Source of the DNA: UBA2177 sp964487525
GTDB lineage: Bacteria > Patescibacteriota > Dojkabacteria > SC72
Length of the DNA: 42,889 nt
Direction of reading: 5' to 3'
NCBI GenBank assembly: GCA_964487525.1
Contig: CAZAQC010000002.1
Location: 1 to 42,889, forward strand
Under the pieces are notes generated by a model. It made no database searches and had not been told where the DNA came from. It worked only from the letters and a program-made list of their open reading frames with translations. Both the position numbers and the translations under genes were made by a program. Positions 1 to 8,341 of this stretch are shown in pieces. The number at the start of each line of letters is the position of its first letter. Within the stretch, counting starts at the first letter, position 1.

Positions 1-337
1 CATTTCTATAAGTAAGTTCTGTACAGATATGGAAAGAGTTGTTGGAGAAATCTTTTAAATCAATTAGCTTTACTCCCGAGGTGTTAGTCAATAATTTATA
101 AAATTCCTCGCCTAAATCATCATTTTCAAGAGCTAAAGAGATCTTAGAAAATTCTCTTTTAACGTCCAAGTCTTCCTCAAGGCTGTTAATTCTCTTAAGA
201 CTATCTGAAAATATATCTGTAAATATATTTGTATCTATATCCCATCTATTATCTTTTAATGAAATATATTTGTATCCTAACTTAGTTAGATGTAGTATTG
301 CTGGTATTTTTACTCTTGTATCTTCGTTAAAAGCCAT
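1..337 (-). CDS. hsdR: Type I restriction enzyme R subunit (HsdR), N-terminal 112 codons, cut by window edge
   Basis: The minus strand is open from an ATG at 337 to the window edge with no stop. The translation begins MAFNEDTRVKIPAILHL, followed by a typical HsdR N-terminal region (LGYKYISL near residue 21; LGEEFYKLL and SGVKLIDL near residues 77-93; HICTELTYRN at the edge). In the family this region leads into the PD-(D/E)xK nuclease domain of the restriction/translocase subunit of type I restriction-modification complexes; the nuclease and helicase motifs lie outside the window. The gene follows the AlbA_2-domain gene on the same strand after a 152-nt gap, so both could belong to one RM locus. 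An AGGA about 12 nt before the ATG may be a ribosome site. Family assignment rests on recognition of the N-terminal pattern. Confidence 0.85.
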   Translation of the reverse strand, partial: MAFNEDTRVKIPAILHLTKLGYKYISLKDNRWDIDTNIFTDIFSDSLKRINSLEEDLDVKREFSKISLALENDDLGEEFYKLLTNTSGVKLIDLKDFSNNSFHICTELTYRN

Positions 338-489
338 ATTGTTTCAATCCTGTAAATATCAATAGAATCCCAAGATTCATAGGTTATTTTACCCCCTTCT
401 ATTATTTTTTACCAGCCAGCCATGTTAAACCAACCTTCTTGTCCTTCCTTTAAAAATTTATCTCACTCATAATTTAGGTTTTGATTTAT

Positions 490-2205
490 TTATTTTTCCC
501 TAGGATCAACGGTTATAGTCCTTGCGTTTGCCCTCTTTAGTAATGATATCCATATTGTATTATTTTCCTCTTTAATTAAATAGAAAATTCTCGGACTTTT
601 TTGGACAGAAATTAAATATATTGTAGCCTCTCCTTCAAGAGTAGAGATCCGAATTGGTTCTACTGTAAATAGATTATTAAAATCGACAACATTCGCTCCT
701 GTTAAATTCTTTAACTCATCCTGTATTTTTCTCTTAATTTGATCTATCTCTGTAGAAAAAATTTCAAATTCTTTTTCTATATCAAGAAAGACTCTCCCAT
801 TCTTTTTAATTAATAGCTTCCTTATCTCATCATTTACAATTAAACTTTCATCCTCAATTAAGCCTACAACAATAGAGCCCCCAGAAGTATTAATAAAACC
901 AAGGATTGCTTTAACTACTTCTCCTAATATTTTTTTTGAAACAATCTTATCTCTGAAGATACCTTCAGGACTGTTTACTGATAATTGAAAACTTGATTTC
1001 CATTCTATTCTCTCGTTCTCTTCTTTCAAGAAATTTTCTATCTTTGACCAATCGTCTTCTATTTGGAATTTGTTAACTATTTGGTAAACATCCTCGACCC
1101 AGAGGGTTAAATACCTAATTGCAACTTTTATTTGCCATCGATCATCTTTCGCATTTTTTATAGCACTAAGAACCGAAAGACAAGAGTATGATGCAAGATA
1201 TATTTTATTTGACCATTCGTTGAATTTATCTGTATCTGTATTTTTGAAAGCAGAAAAATTTTCTTGCGCAAAAGAGTAAAGCTCCTTTAATAAAAAATCA
1301 CTTTTACTAATCTTGTCTGAAAGTTTTTCATAATATTTTTCTCCATCTGATAGATTTAACCCTTCTGTTATTAACTCTATTATCTTATATGTGTAGATTT
1401 CATTCTTCTCTTGGAATCTACTTATGAACAACTCTGCTTCCTCTCTCTTTGACACATGATTGAGGCAATGTTCAATGCCCTTGTTATATCTATAACAGGC
1501 GTTATAAATATACGAGAGGAGTATAACTATTGATTTTCTTTTGTCTTCAGATGCTTGCCTTAGAACATTCCGAAATTTGCTTTGAATAGCATCCAACTGG
1601 CTTATCATCAAAAATGCTATTCTTAATAATTGTTTCCCTTGCGTAACCCATTCTATGTATTCCTGCTTGGGATTCTGAATTTTATATGAATATTTGTAAT
1701 TAAAAAGAATCTTTTCAAATTCCATACAGATTGTTGCAAAATAGAATTTTCCTTCTCGATAAATATATGTCTTCTTTATCTCTCTAAAGAAAAATATTCT
1801 TAAATCTTGAAGATCTTCCTCTTCCGCAAACCGGTTTAACACTACAATTGAAATTGCGATGACGGATAATGCTTCACATACAACACTTTTTTCTTCAACA
1901 TTTATCGTCTCGAGGTAAGTACGAAGATCTTTCAAATCATAGCGATTTTCATAATTTTGTTTTTCATATTCTTCTGTTTTTAGAATTTCCACCACTTTTT
2001 TATTAAAAGTCTCATTCTCCAGAATATCTTGAATGATCAATTTTACCGCATCGGGGTATATAGACGAGAAAGAATCATAATCTTTCTTGTTAAATTTGAG
2101 AAAAAATTCACAAAGCTTTCTATTTAAACCATGAAATTCTTTACTTGATTTTGCAGAATCAATTTCAGCTCTAAAACTTTCAAAAAAAACAGTTGCTCTT
2201 TCCAT
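490..2205 (-). CDS. Large helical protein with C-terminal AlbA_2/Schlafen-like domain
   Basis: 571 aa. Residues 1 to about 390 look all-helical, rich in Lys/Glu/Phe, and match no domain I know. From about residue 396 an AlbA_2 (Schlafen-type, formerly AAA_4) domain follows: an ExK-like element (RIEWKSSF), then helix and the signature INTSGGSIVVGL, then a diverged tail with SVQKSPRIFYL. In bacteria AlbA_2 domains occur in predicted DNA- or RNA-binding regulators and in nucleases of defence islands; related eukaryotic Schlafen proteins cleave tRNA. The gene lies directly upstream of hsdR on the same strand, so a role as an accessory or guard of a type I restriction system is likely but inferred. 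The ATG at 2205 is the first in frame. Confidence 0.7.
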   Translation of the reverse strand: MERATVFFESFRAEIDSAKSSKEFHGLNRKLCEFFLKFNKKDYDSFSSIYPDAVKLIIQDILENETFNKKVVEILKTEEYEKQNYENRYDLKDLRTYLETINVEEKSVVCEALSVIAISIVVLNRFAEEEDLQDLRIFFFREIKKTYIYREGKFYFATICMEFEKILFNYKYSYKIQNPKQEYIEWVTQGKQLLRIAFLMISQLDAIQSKFRNVLRQASEDKRKSIVILLSYIYNACYRYNKGIEHCLNHVSKREEAELFISRFQEKNEIYTYKIIELITEGLNLSDGEKYYEKLSDKISKSDFLLKELYSFAQENFSAFKNTDTDKFNEWSNKIYLASYSCLSVLSAIKNAKDDRWQIKVAIRYLTLWVEDVYQIVNKFQIEDDWSKIENFLKEENERIEWKSSFQLSVNSPEGIFRDKIVSKKILGEVVKAILGFINTSGGSIVVGLIEDESLIVNDEIRKLLIKKNGRVFLDIEKEFEIFSTEIDQIKRKIQDELKNLTGANVVDFNNLFTVEPIRISTLEGEATIYLISVQKSPRIFYLIKEENNTIWISLLKRANARTITVDPREK

Positions 2206-2208
2206 TAA

Positions 2209-2397
2209 ATTGAAATTATATCATTATCTACGATCTATAAACAGTTAAAACCCGCGACTAATCTCCATTTATACAAATTCAACAATATCTATACATCTAT
2301 CACAAAATATAATTATCCACCTGACAAACAAGCAAGTGCTACTGAGACGGTATTAAAACAGGCTGAACTATTTAGTCAGAATACCCTAGACCAATAA
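2209..2397 (+). pseudogene. Remnant of an HsdR C-terminus (plus strand)
   Basis: This frame is open from 2209 to a TAA at 2395-2397 and has no ATG/GTG/TTG start. From about 2290 it reads TKYNYPPDKQ followed by ATETVLKQAELFSQ. This matches the conserved extreme C-terminus of type I restriction R subunits, where YPPDKQ and a VL-x-QAEL helix end the protein. Only about 40 recognisable residues remain. It runs opposite to the intact hsdR N-terminus at the left edge and its end overlaps the converging S51 peptidase gene by 26 nt. It is best read as a leftover from a rearranged or replaced restriction locus. Confidence 0.65.
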
Positions 2398-3022
2398 CCC
2401 TCACCTCCCCCATCCTCTCCCCATCCTCATTCATATTAGTAATATATAACCCCTCATCCTCTCTTAAACATATAATATCTGTTTTTAATATATCTCTATA
2501 CTCTTTTACTAAACCCTCCATACTATCTTCATAATGTGCCCATATATTACTACCATTCATCATATTTAAACCATTTAAATCTTTTAAATTAACAATATTC
2601 TCATCATACAACTCTACTGTTTTAATACTCTTTGCAAATATAGCTGCACCTGCACTACCGCCTAATACAGGAATATCTGTATTACTTAATAACTTAACTA
2701 ACTTACTATCAAACTTACTCTCTCTTAACTCCTTTAAAAGATAGAAAGTATTACCACCCCCTATGAATATACCACCATACTTAACAATATCATCATAGGA
2801 AATACTCTTTATATCCTCTTCTTTAAACAATGTAATATTGAAATCACCATACTCCCCTAACTCTCCCTTAATCCATTCCAAACAAGAATCATATGGATGT
2901 TTAACCTTATCTATAGCTATTGGAATATACATAATATCTTTGTTTTTTAATAATGATGTAAACAAAGTATTTACTCTTACTGTTTGTTTACCACTACCTC
3001 CACCTGAAAGTATTAGGTTCAT
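2372..3022 (-). CDS. Peptidase family S51 (dipeptidase E/cyanophycinase-like)
   Basis: 216 aa cytosolic hydrolase with the class I glutamine-amidotransferase-like fold of S51. Visible marks are the N-terminal beta-strand and glycine loop (LILSGGGSGKQ), the FIGGGNTFYLL segment (residues 87-96) and the nucleophile elbow GGSAGA with Ser123 as predicted nucleophile. His in WAHYED fits the catalytic base region. Family members cleave Asp-X dipeptides or cyanophycin; the substrate here is not determinable. The length is near the usual 220-230 aa. Its 3' end overlaps the HsdR remnant on the other strand. It is divergent from the nucleotidyltransferase gene starting at 3072, with only 49 nt between. 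Confidence 0.85.
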   Translation of the reverse strand: MNLILSGGGSGKQTVRVNTLFTSLLKNKDIMYIPIAIDKVKHPYDSCLEWIKGELGEYGDFNITLFKEEDIKSISYDDIVKYGGIFIGGGNTFYLLKELRESKFDSKLVKLLSNTDIPVLGGSAGAAIFAKSIKTVELYDENIVNLKDLNGLNMMNGSNIWAHYEDSMEGLVKEYRDILKTDIICLREDEGLYITNMNEDGERMGEVRVIGLGYSD

Positions 3023-3058
3023 ATGTACAATTTTAATATATTACTCTCTAACATATAA

Positions 3059-3064
3059 TATAAT
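3059..3064 (+). promoter_or_regulatory. -10 box TATAAT, near-leaderless promoter
   Basis: TATAAT ends 7 nt before the ATG at 3072, so the transcript would start at or just before the start codon. A second overlapping TATAAT lies at 3054-3059. Confidence 0.5.
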
Positions 3065-3071
3065 AATACAT

Positions 3072-3452
3072 ATGGATTACCAAACCATTAACAAACAAAA
3101 CCTACCTAAATGGGAACATACTCTTAAATATATTACAAAAGTATTACATAAAAATAGTATTAAATACTACCTATCTGCATCTGGATTACACTATATACAA
3201 GGAGAAGATGTATATCCATATGATATAGATATATTTATGTCTAAGGAGGATGTAGAAAAGGTATACAAATTACTAAGTAAATACAAAACATCTAAGCTAC
3301 ACTATTGGGAAGAACATAGTAAGAAGTTATTAGAATTTCAAGGTATATACAATGATATACCATTTGAGATATGTGAGTGGGAAGAAGAACCTAGAAACTT
3401 GATAACTAAAAATTTTAACAACAACCAAATTTTTATACAAAAGCCCTCCTAA
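3072..3452 (+). CDS. Nucleotidyltransferase-fold protein (possibly the N-terminal half of a frameshifted gene)
   Basis: 126 aa from the ATG at 3072; the frame is open further upstream but only over the promoter and opposite-strand gene. YLSASGLHY (33-41) followed by YDIDIFMS with Asp51 and Asp53 resembles the GS and DxD metal-binding motifs of stand-alone nucleotidyltransferases of the AbiEii/LicD-like type. The protein stops at 3452 after IFIQKPS. The -1 frame opens at 3419, just before that stop, and runs without interruption into the NDK-like ORF annotated from 3518. A five-T run at 3430-3434 lies in the overlap. The two may therefore be one polypeptide. Substrate unknown. Confidence 0.65.
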   Translation: MDYQTINKQNLPKWEHTLKYITKVLHKNSIKYYLSASGLHYIQGEDVYPYDIDIFMSKEDVEKVYKLLSKYKTSKLHYWEEHSKKLLEFQGIYNDIPFEICEWEEEPRNLITKNFNNNQIFIQKPS

Positions 3453-3517
3453 CAACGAATTATATTGATTTAATAGGCCTAAATAGATATAATTGTTCAA
3501 ACTTTATAAAAACATCA

Positions 3518-4102
3518 ATGGTAGAGCTATTGCCAAAGGATATAGAACTTGAATCTATTGCCCAAGATAATTCTTATGGATTGCTTATTTTCAAACCGGA
3601 TGCGGTAGAAAAAGATCTTGTAGAATACTTAGTTAGTCATGTTTTATCTTCCGAACCTTTTGTAGAAAATGCCGAGGTAAAGGATTTATGCATATTACCA
3701 CCATTATCCAATCCCAAAGATCTAAGAAAGATCTATCCCTGTCTTGAGGGTGATATCTGGGAAGCAAATAAAAGACTTTTCTCTTCTAACAATACGGTTA
3801 TTCTATTGTTAAAAGGTGAGAATATAAACATGTGGCAAGAGCTTGAAAGGATAAAGGGAAAGGTTATTACAGATACTACTATACACGGCTTAAAAGATGG
3901 ATTGAGAGGTATAATTCCAACTATTGGCGAAGAGGAAATATTTTTAAGAATCAAGGACAAGAAAGAAAAAAGCGAAAATTTATCAATAGAAGATTATTAT
4001 TATCTTAGCAGAAACCTTGTACATACTCCTGACACATATGAAGAACGCTTATCTATTCTTGAACTTATGAGAAATTATGAGAGAAGTAATAACTGTCTAT
4101 AG
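3518..4102 (+). CDS. NDK-like domain protein
   Basis: 194 aa. GLLIFKPDAVEKDL (21-34) matches the N-terminal strand and Lys of nucleoside diphosphate kinase. GLRGIIPT (128-135) resembles the IRGDF loop. NLVHTPDT (166-173) fits the catalytic N-x-x-H-G-S-D-S motif with His169. The central part is diverged, so whether it phosphorylates NDPs is uncertain. A true Ndk lies at 32082-32696. The same frame is open upstream to 3419 and encodes plausible protein (TTNYIDLIGLNRYN), suggesting fusion to the preceding nucleotidyltransferase through a frameshift. Alternatively it starts independently at 3518, where a TATAAA box at 3505-3510 lies 7 nt upstream. The 3' end overlaps the kinase gene by 26 nt. Confidence 0.65.
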   Translation: MVELLPKDIELESIAQDNSYGLLIFKPDAVEKDLVEYLVSHVLSSEPFVENAEVKDLCILPPLSNPKDLRKIYPCLEGDIWEANKRLFSSNNTVILLLKGENINMWQELERIKGKVITDTTIHGLKDGLRGIIPTIGEEEIFLRIKDKKEKSENLSIEDYYYLSRNLVHTPDTYEERLSILELMRNYERSNNCL

Positions 4103-5189
4103 AATAAAGAAAATAATTAGATCTCTCAAACCTCTGAATATCAAAGATTCTGATAATATCCATATACTAAGAATAAGAAATAATTATGGAACGAATAAAA
4201 ACGTCTTTAAGCTTAAGATCAATTATCAAAAAAATAATTATTTTATAAAAATCTCTGATCAACAGATTAATGGAGAAAGAAAAAAAATATCTAATTATCT
4301 AAACATTCCTAAATTGTATTATCAAAAATCAATTCCATTGGGCATCATTGAGATATTTGAATATATAGAAGGATCATTATTTACAGATATTTTACTAAAA
4401 AAGGAAAATAAAAAAGAAAAACACTTTGGAATTCTAGAGCTTGAAGATAAAAAAAATCAATATTTATTATCTATGTATTTAAAGACTATGGAAAGAACTC
4501 CATACGCCAATATCCTCCACTCAAAAGGCAACAATCTTTTTTACAAGAGATTAAAAGGAGATCGCTTCAAAGAATATTATGAGAATTCAAAGTTTGAAAA
4601 TCTCTTTGATAAAACCTTAATAATAAATGGCTTAAGATATCCAAGTGTAAACGAAATACTCAATGACATTGAAAAAAAATACGAATTAATTAACAAAAAC
4701 CTACATATAAGAACTATATATGGCCATGGTGATATTCATCATCAAAATATATTAATAGAAAAAGAAACTTCAAAATTATTTTTTATTGATAATGAATATA
4801 ATTCTCAAATTCCAATCAATATGGAAATTGCAAAGCCTTACTATATCGATCTGCTTGGTAACTATTTCTTCTTTTTCAATGATGTTTTATCTCAAATGAT
4901 TTCAGTAAAAAAATATGAAATAAATAAAAAGAATATAAATATAAAATTAAAAATAAATTTCATTCCCAAACTACGTTTGGCTATAACTAAAAATAAAATT
5001 AAAATATTCAAAAAGCTATTAGATACTTGTAATGATCCAATATCTGTTAATAATTACCTAGTGATGTGCCATATTCTTTCCCGGAATCCAAACGATTATG
5101 ATAAAGACATAATTCCAATATTTTTGGCATACGTACCAATACTAAATAGCTTTAATATATCAAAACCTGAGGAGTTATTTATATTTTAG
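4077..5189 (+). CDS. APH/choline-kinase-like phosphotransferase
   Basis: 370 aa. A protein-kinase-like fold is shown by Lys58 in YFIKIS (ATP-binding Lys), the hinge-like IFEYIEGS (93-100), the catalytic loop HGDIHHQN (217-224, Asp219 and Asn224) and the metal-binding IDNE (237-240). This is the aminoglycoside phosphotransferase/choline kinase/fructosamine kinase group that phosphorylates small hydroxylated molecules; the substrate is unknown. The start overlaps the NDK-like gene by 26 nt, so translation is probably coupled. Very Lys/Asn/Ile-rich and AT-rich even for this window. The 3' end overlaps the converging hydrolase by 11 nt. Confidence 0.75.
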   Translation: MREVITVYRIKKIIRSLKPLNIKDSDNIHILRIRNNYGTNKNVFKLKINYQKNNYFIKISDQQINGERKKISNYLNIPKLYYQKSIPLGIIEIFEYIEGSLFTDILLKKENKKEKHFGILELEDKKNQYLLSMYLKTMERTPYANILHSKGNNLFYKRLKGDRFKEYYENSKFENLFDKTLIINGLRYPSVNEILNDIEKKYELINKNLHIRTIYGHGDIHHQNILIEKETSKLFFIDNEYNSQIPINMEIAKPYYIDLLGNYFFFFNDVLSQMISVKKYEINKKNINIKLKINFIPKLRLAITKNKIKIFKKLLDTCNDPISVNNYLVMCHILSRNPNDYDKDIIPIFLAYVPILNSFNISKPEELFIF

Positions 5190-5808
5190 AAAGTATTATA
5201 TCGACTATTTCATTCATATTTTGTTCAAGATTTTTTGAATCATTAATAGGTTTAAACCCATGCGATGCGTTTTCCACAAATAAAATTTTAGGCTTTACAG
5301 AAAGAGAGGACATTGAGGATTGAATCGTTTTTTTATCACCTAACAAATCATCCTTTCCCTGTATTATTGTAATCTTCTTTACATTCTGTCCTAATTTTTT
5401 AAATAATTTTCTATACATATCGATAGCTTCTGGATCATTTTGAACTGGCTTATTCTTTAAAAGAGATAAATTAGCTGGAAATCCTAAGATAATAGGGAAA
5501 CCAACAATAAAAATATTTTTAACACTTTTGTCATTAACAATTTCAGTATTTAGGCAAATCGTTCCTCCCAAAGATTTCCCAATAAGATTAATGCTATTAT
5601 ATCCTCTATTTTTGTGCTCTTGAATTACGCCTTTTAATTGTTCTAACTCCTTTTTTAAATTTTTTGATGGTTCTGTATCTTTATTAATATATTTGAAATC
5701 AAATCCAAAAATCTTTTTTCCACTTTGGTATAAATGTTTTGCAAGATATTGCATAAATTCGGAATTATAACCTTCAGAATTTCCATGTACTAAAATATTT
5801 GTTTCCAT
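5179..5808 (-). CDS. Alpha/beta hydrolase (dienelactone hydrolase/KANL3-Tex30-like)
   Basis: 209 aa. Oxyanion strand ILVHGN (5-10), nucleophile elbow GKSLGG with Ser79, acidic residue at GKDDLLG (151-157) and His183 in ASHGF complete a catalytic triad. It starts 12 nt after the transketolase stop on the same strand, so the two are very likely co-transcribed. The enzyme is probably soluble; the substrate cannot be read from the sequence. Confidence 0.8.
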   Translation of the reverse strand: METNILVHGNSEGYNSEFMQYLAKHLYQSGKKIFGFDFKYINKDTEPSKNLKKELEQLKGVIQEHKNRGYNSINLIGKSLGGTICLNTEIVNDKSVKNIFIVGFPIILGFPANLSLLKNKPVQNDPEAIDMYRKLFKKLGQNVKKITIIQGKDDLLGDKKTIQSSMSSLSVKPKILFVENASHGFKPINDSKNLEQNMNEIVDIILSKI

Positions 5809-5820
5809 TTAAAAGAAATC

Positions 5821-7788
5821 TTAAATTAAGTTTTGAATTTTTTCTATTATACTATCTTTATCTAATTTATAATGTTTTTCTAGATCTGATAAACTTCCCG
5901 TTGTTCCTATCTTGTAACCTACGGCCTCTATTTTAGAAGGTCTGACGTGAGTTTTTATAAGAGCTTGTGAGACTGGCATTTCCAAAGTATCAGGATTTCC
6001 ATTATATAAAACTAACAAAGGGCTATCATCTTTAATCAAACTAGAAAAATTGTTGTCTAAAGATTTTGGGTTTACGATATTAATAACCCTAACTCCAAGA
6101 CCTTTTTCCTTTTCAAGTTGCCTAGCAGCCTGTACTGCATTACAAAGTGGAAAACCTGAACTCACTACAGTTGCAATTACTGTGTTCCTTGGTTCATATG
6201 CAGGATAATATGTCAAAGTTCTAGGCATTTCTGGAGAAATAATCTCTTCTCCTTTGAATTTTTTGCTGTGCAATCTTGTATAGACTAGACCATAATTTTC
6301 AGAATAGAATTTATTCAAAACAGAAAAGAAATCTTCTGTATCTGCTGGTTCATAAAAATCAACAAAGGGAATACCTAAGATTCCGAGAGGTTGACCAATA
6401 CTCTGATGAGATAATCCATTAGTAGATTGACAAAGGCCTGCTTTTTCTGCAAGTATCAAAGCTCTACTTCTCCCTTGCCCAGTAGCATTAAGCTGGTCCA
6501 TATATCTGTAAGCAAAAGCATCTCCCATAAATAATGTTATTCTAGCATTAGGATCCATTGTTGATATTCCATGAGCAGTTGCCATAACATGTTGTTCCCT
6601 TATACCCAAATCTAGCATCTGCCCTATTTTCTCTAAACTTAACTCCTCAACCAAAGGTTTTTTTAGTAAATCTGCAGTCAAAAAGTAAAAATTCGGTCTA
6701 TTTTCCTGCATTTCTTCAATAACTTTTGCAAGTTCTTTAAAATAGTAACCATGACTTGGGACCAATTGCAATTCTGTTTCAGTTTTGATATTTACATCTA
6801 TTTTTTTATTAAATTTCTTCTCTTTTTTCTCCCGTTCTATTAGTTCACGTTTACAAGATATCTCACTGGCTAGAACATACACATCATCCTCTAACAAACC
6901 TCTATCTGAAACCGTTTTCTGAATCTTTTTTATTGTATCTGCAACTGCCTCATTATTATCATAAGCACCTATTGTATGAGCACCACTGTAATTTTGTTCA
7001 ACTCCTGGTAGTGTTATACCTTTAATAGTATTTGCAACAATACAAACAGGCCCCTTCCTTTCTACATTAAAAACAGATCCATATACTTCATCTATTTGAG
7101 AAATATCATGTCCATTTGGAATTTCCAAAACTTCCCAACCATATGCTTTCCAAAGAGATGCTATATTAGTTTTACCATCTGCATGAGCTGTTTCTCTTGA
7201 TAGTTGTTTACCATTCTTATCAATAATTACAAAAAGGTTATCCAAATTCATTGCTGCAGCATTTCTAGCAGCTTCACTCACGTTACCTTCCTGTTCCTCA
7301 CCATCCCCTAAAAATACTATTACTTTTTTCTGGCTTCCTTCCCTTTTTGCTTCTAAAGCAGCACCTGTACCATAAGAAAGTAACATACCAAGTGAACCAC
7401 TTGGACTGATATCAACTCCAGGAGTTTCAAACATTTCTTCATGGCCATGAAGCCTAGTTCCGAATTTTCTATACCCATGAAGTTCTTCTTTATCCAAGTA
7501 CCCAATCATCGAAAAGATAGTGTATCTAAGGGGACCTTCATGCCCTCTAACTAACACTATATCTCTATCGGGATTTTTACTATCTGACGGATCATAATTT
7601 AAATGACCTCCAAAATATAATACTGTCATAAGCTCAGTAGAGGAAGAGCACCCTCCTAAATGACCAGTATCTGCTTCAAGAATAGTTTCAAATGATTTTG
7701 CCCTTACAGTGTCTGCGATATTTCGTAAATCAGAGACTCGCTGATTTCCTTCCGTTTCAACATGATATTCAGGTATATTTATATCCAT
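5821..7788 (-). CDS. tkt: Transketolase, full length
   Basis: 655 aa, the expected length for a one-chain transketolase. The order is: ThDP-binding PP domain with HLGGCSSSTEL (43-53) and the ThDP motif GDGEEQEGN (161-169) ending near DKNG (190-193); then the Pyr domain with the conserved Glu of LGIREQHV and the RALILAEKAGL region; then a C-terminal domain with VRVINIVNPKSL. The family transfers C2 ketol units in the non-oxidative pentose phosphate path. In reduced genomes this helps supply ribose-5-phosphate for nucleotides. It heads a two-gene operon with the alpha/beta hydrolase and is divergent from the NUDIX gene. Family is certain; exact sugar preference is not. Confidence 0.9.
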   Translation of the reverse strand: MDINIPEYHVETEGNQRVSDLRNIADTVRAKSFETILEADTGHLGGCSSSTELMTVLYFGGHLNYDPSDSKNPDRDIVLVRGHEGPLRYTIFSMIGYLDKEELHGYRKFGTRLHGHEEMFETPGVDISPSGSLGMLLSYGTGAALEAKREGSQKKVIVFLGDGEEQEGNVSEAARNAAAMNLDNLFVIIDKNGKQLSRETAHADGKTNIASLWKAYGWEVLEIPNGHDISQIDEVYGSVFNVERKGPVCIVANTIKGITLPGVEQNYSGAHTIGAYDNNEAVADTIKKIQKTVSDRGLLEDDVYVLASEISCKRELIEREKKEKKFNKKIDVNIKTETELQLVPSHGYYFKELAKVIEEMQENRPNFYFLTADLLKKPLVEELSLEKIGQMLDLGIREQHVMATAHGISTMDPNARITLFMGDAFAYRYMDQLNATGQGRSRALILAEKAGLCQSTNGLSHQSIGQPLGILGIPFVDFYEPADTEDFFSVLNKFYSENYGLVYTRLHSKKFKGEEIISPEMPRTLTYYPAYEPRNTVIATVVSSGFPLCNAVQAARQLEKEKGLGVRVINIVNPKSLDNNFSSLIKDDSPLLVLYNGNPDTLEMPVSQALIKTHVRPSKIEAVGYKIGTTGSLSDLEKHYKLDKDSIIEKIQNLI

Positions 7789-7800
7789 AAATTAGCCAGT

Positions 7801-7810
7801 ATTATATCAA
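7801..7810 (-). promoter_or_regulatory. Extended -10 TTGATATAAT of the transketolase operon
   Basis: Read on the minus strand the box ends 12 nt before the transketolase ATG at 7788, so the 5' leader would be a few nt at most. No Shine-Dalgarno sequence lies between. Confidence 0.65.
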
Positions 7811-7870
7811 TTTTATAGCATTATTTCAACAAATGTTGTATTATAAGGGCATAATTCGAAGGATGTTAAT

Positions 7871-8341
7871 ATGAAAATTATTAAAAAGAAATCTGCTGGT
7901 TGTTTTATAATAAAAAAACAGGAAGAAAAATTTTTTGTATTATTACAAAAGAAAGTTTGGGAAAATGGAACAATCGGTTGGGTCCCTCCAAAAGGTGGAA
8001 TAAAAGAACATGAATCTGAACAAAAGGCTGCAGAGAGAGAAACAAGAGAGGAAACTGGTTTACAAAATATATCTATTATCAAAAAAATCAAAGAGAATAA
8101 ATATAGTTTTGAGGAAAATAATATAAAATACGATAAAACGGTTGTATGGTTTCTAGGCACTACATCAGAGATGATACTTGGCCCTAAAGATCTTACAGAT
8201 GGTGAAATTAAAACTCAAAAAGATGTTCAGTGGATAGAGATCGAAAGTGCCTTAGAATTATTAATCTTTGATGATGAAAAAAAGATTTTACAAGAAATTA
8301 AACAGTTAATCTACGATGGAAAAATCTCAGATATTAAATAA
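7871..8341 (+). CDS. NUDIX hydrolase
   Basis: 156 aa. A complete Nudix box is present: G-x5-E-x7-RETREETGL, running from GGIKEHE (about residue 43) to EETGL. It hydrolyses a nucleoside diphosphate linked to another moiety; WVPPKGGIKE before the box is common in the MutT/DIPP-like group, but specificity is open. The 3' end overlaps the following nucleotidyltransferase by 26 nt, so the two enzymes are likely made together. An AAGGA lies about 10 nt before the ATG. Confidence 0.9.
   Translation: MKIIKKKSAGCFIIKKQEEKFFVLLQKKVWENGTIGWVPPKGGIKEHESEQKAAERETREETGLQNISIIKKIKENKYSFEENNIKYDKTVVWFLGTTSEMILGPKDLTDGEIKTQKDVQWIEIESALELLIFDDEKKILQEIKQLIYDGKISDIK

Noticed and set aside
345..460. Minus-strand peptide-like frame (EGQEGWFNMAGW, stop, then GGKITYESWDSIDIYRIE) between the AlbA_2 gene and hsdR
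   Set aside because: Protein-like but split by a TAA and without a start; could be another decayed tail, too short to name.
2838..3071. N-terminal extension of the nucleotidyltransferase frame over the S51 gene
   Set aside because: Antisense to a conserved peptidase; the sequence before 3072 does not look like a domain, and a promoter box lies at 3059.
4077..5189. Antibiotic resistance call for the APH-like kinase
   Set aside because: Only the general kinase motifs are visible; the family covers many metabolites, and no resistance-specific residues can be named.
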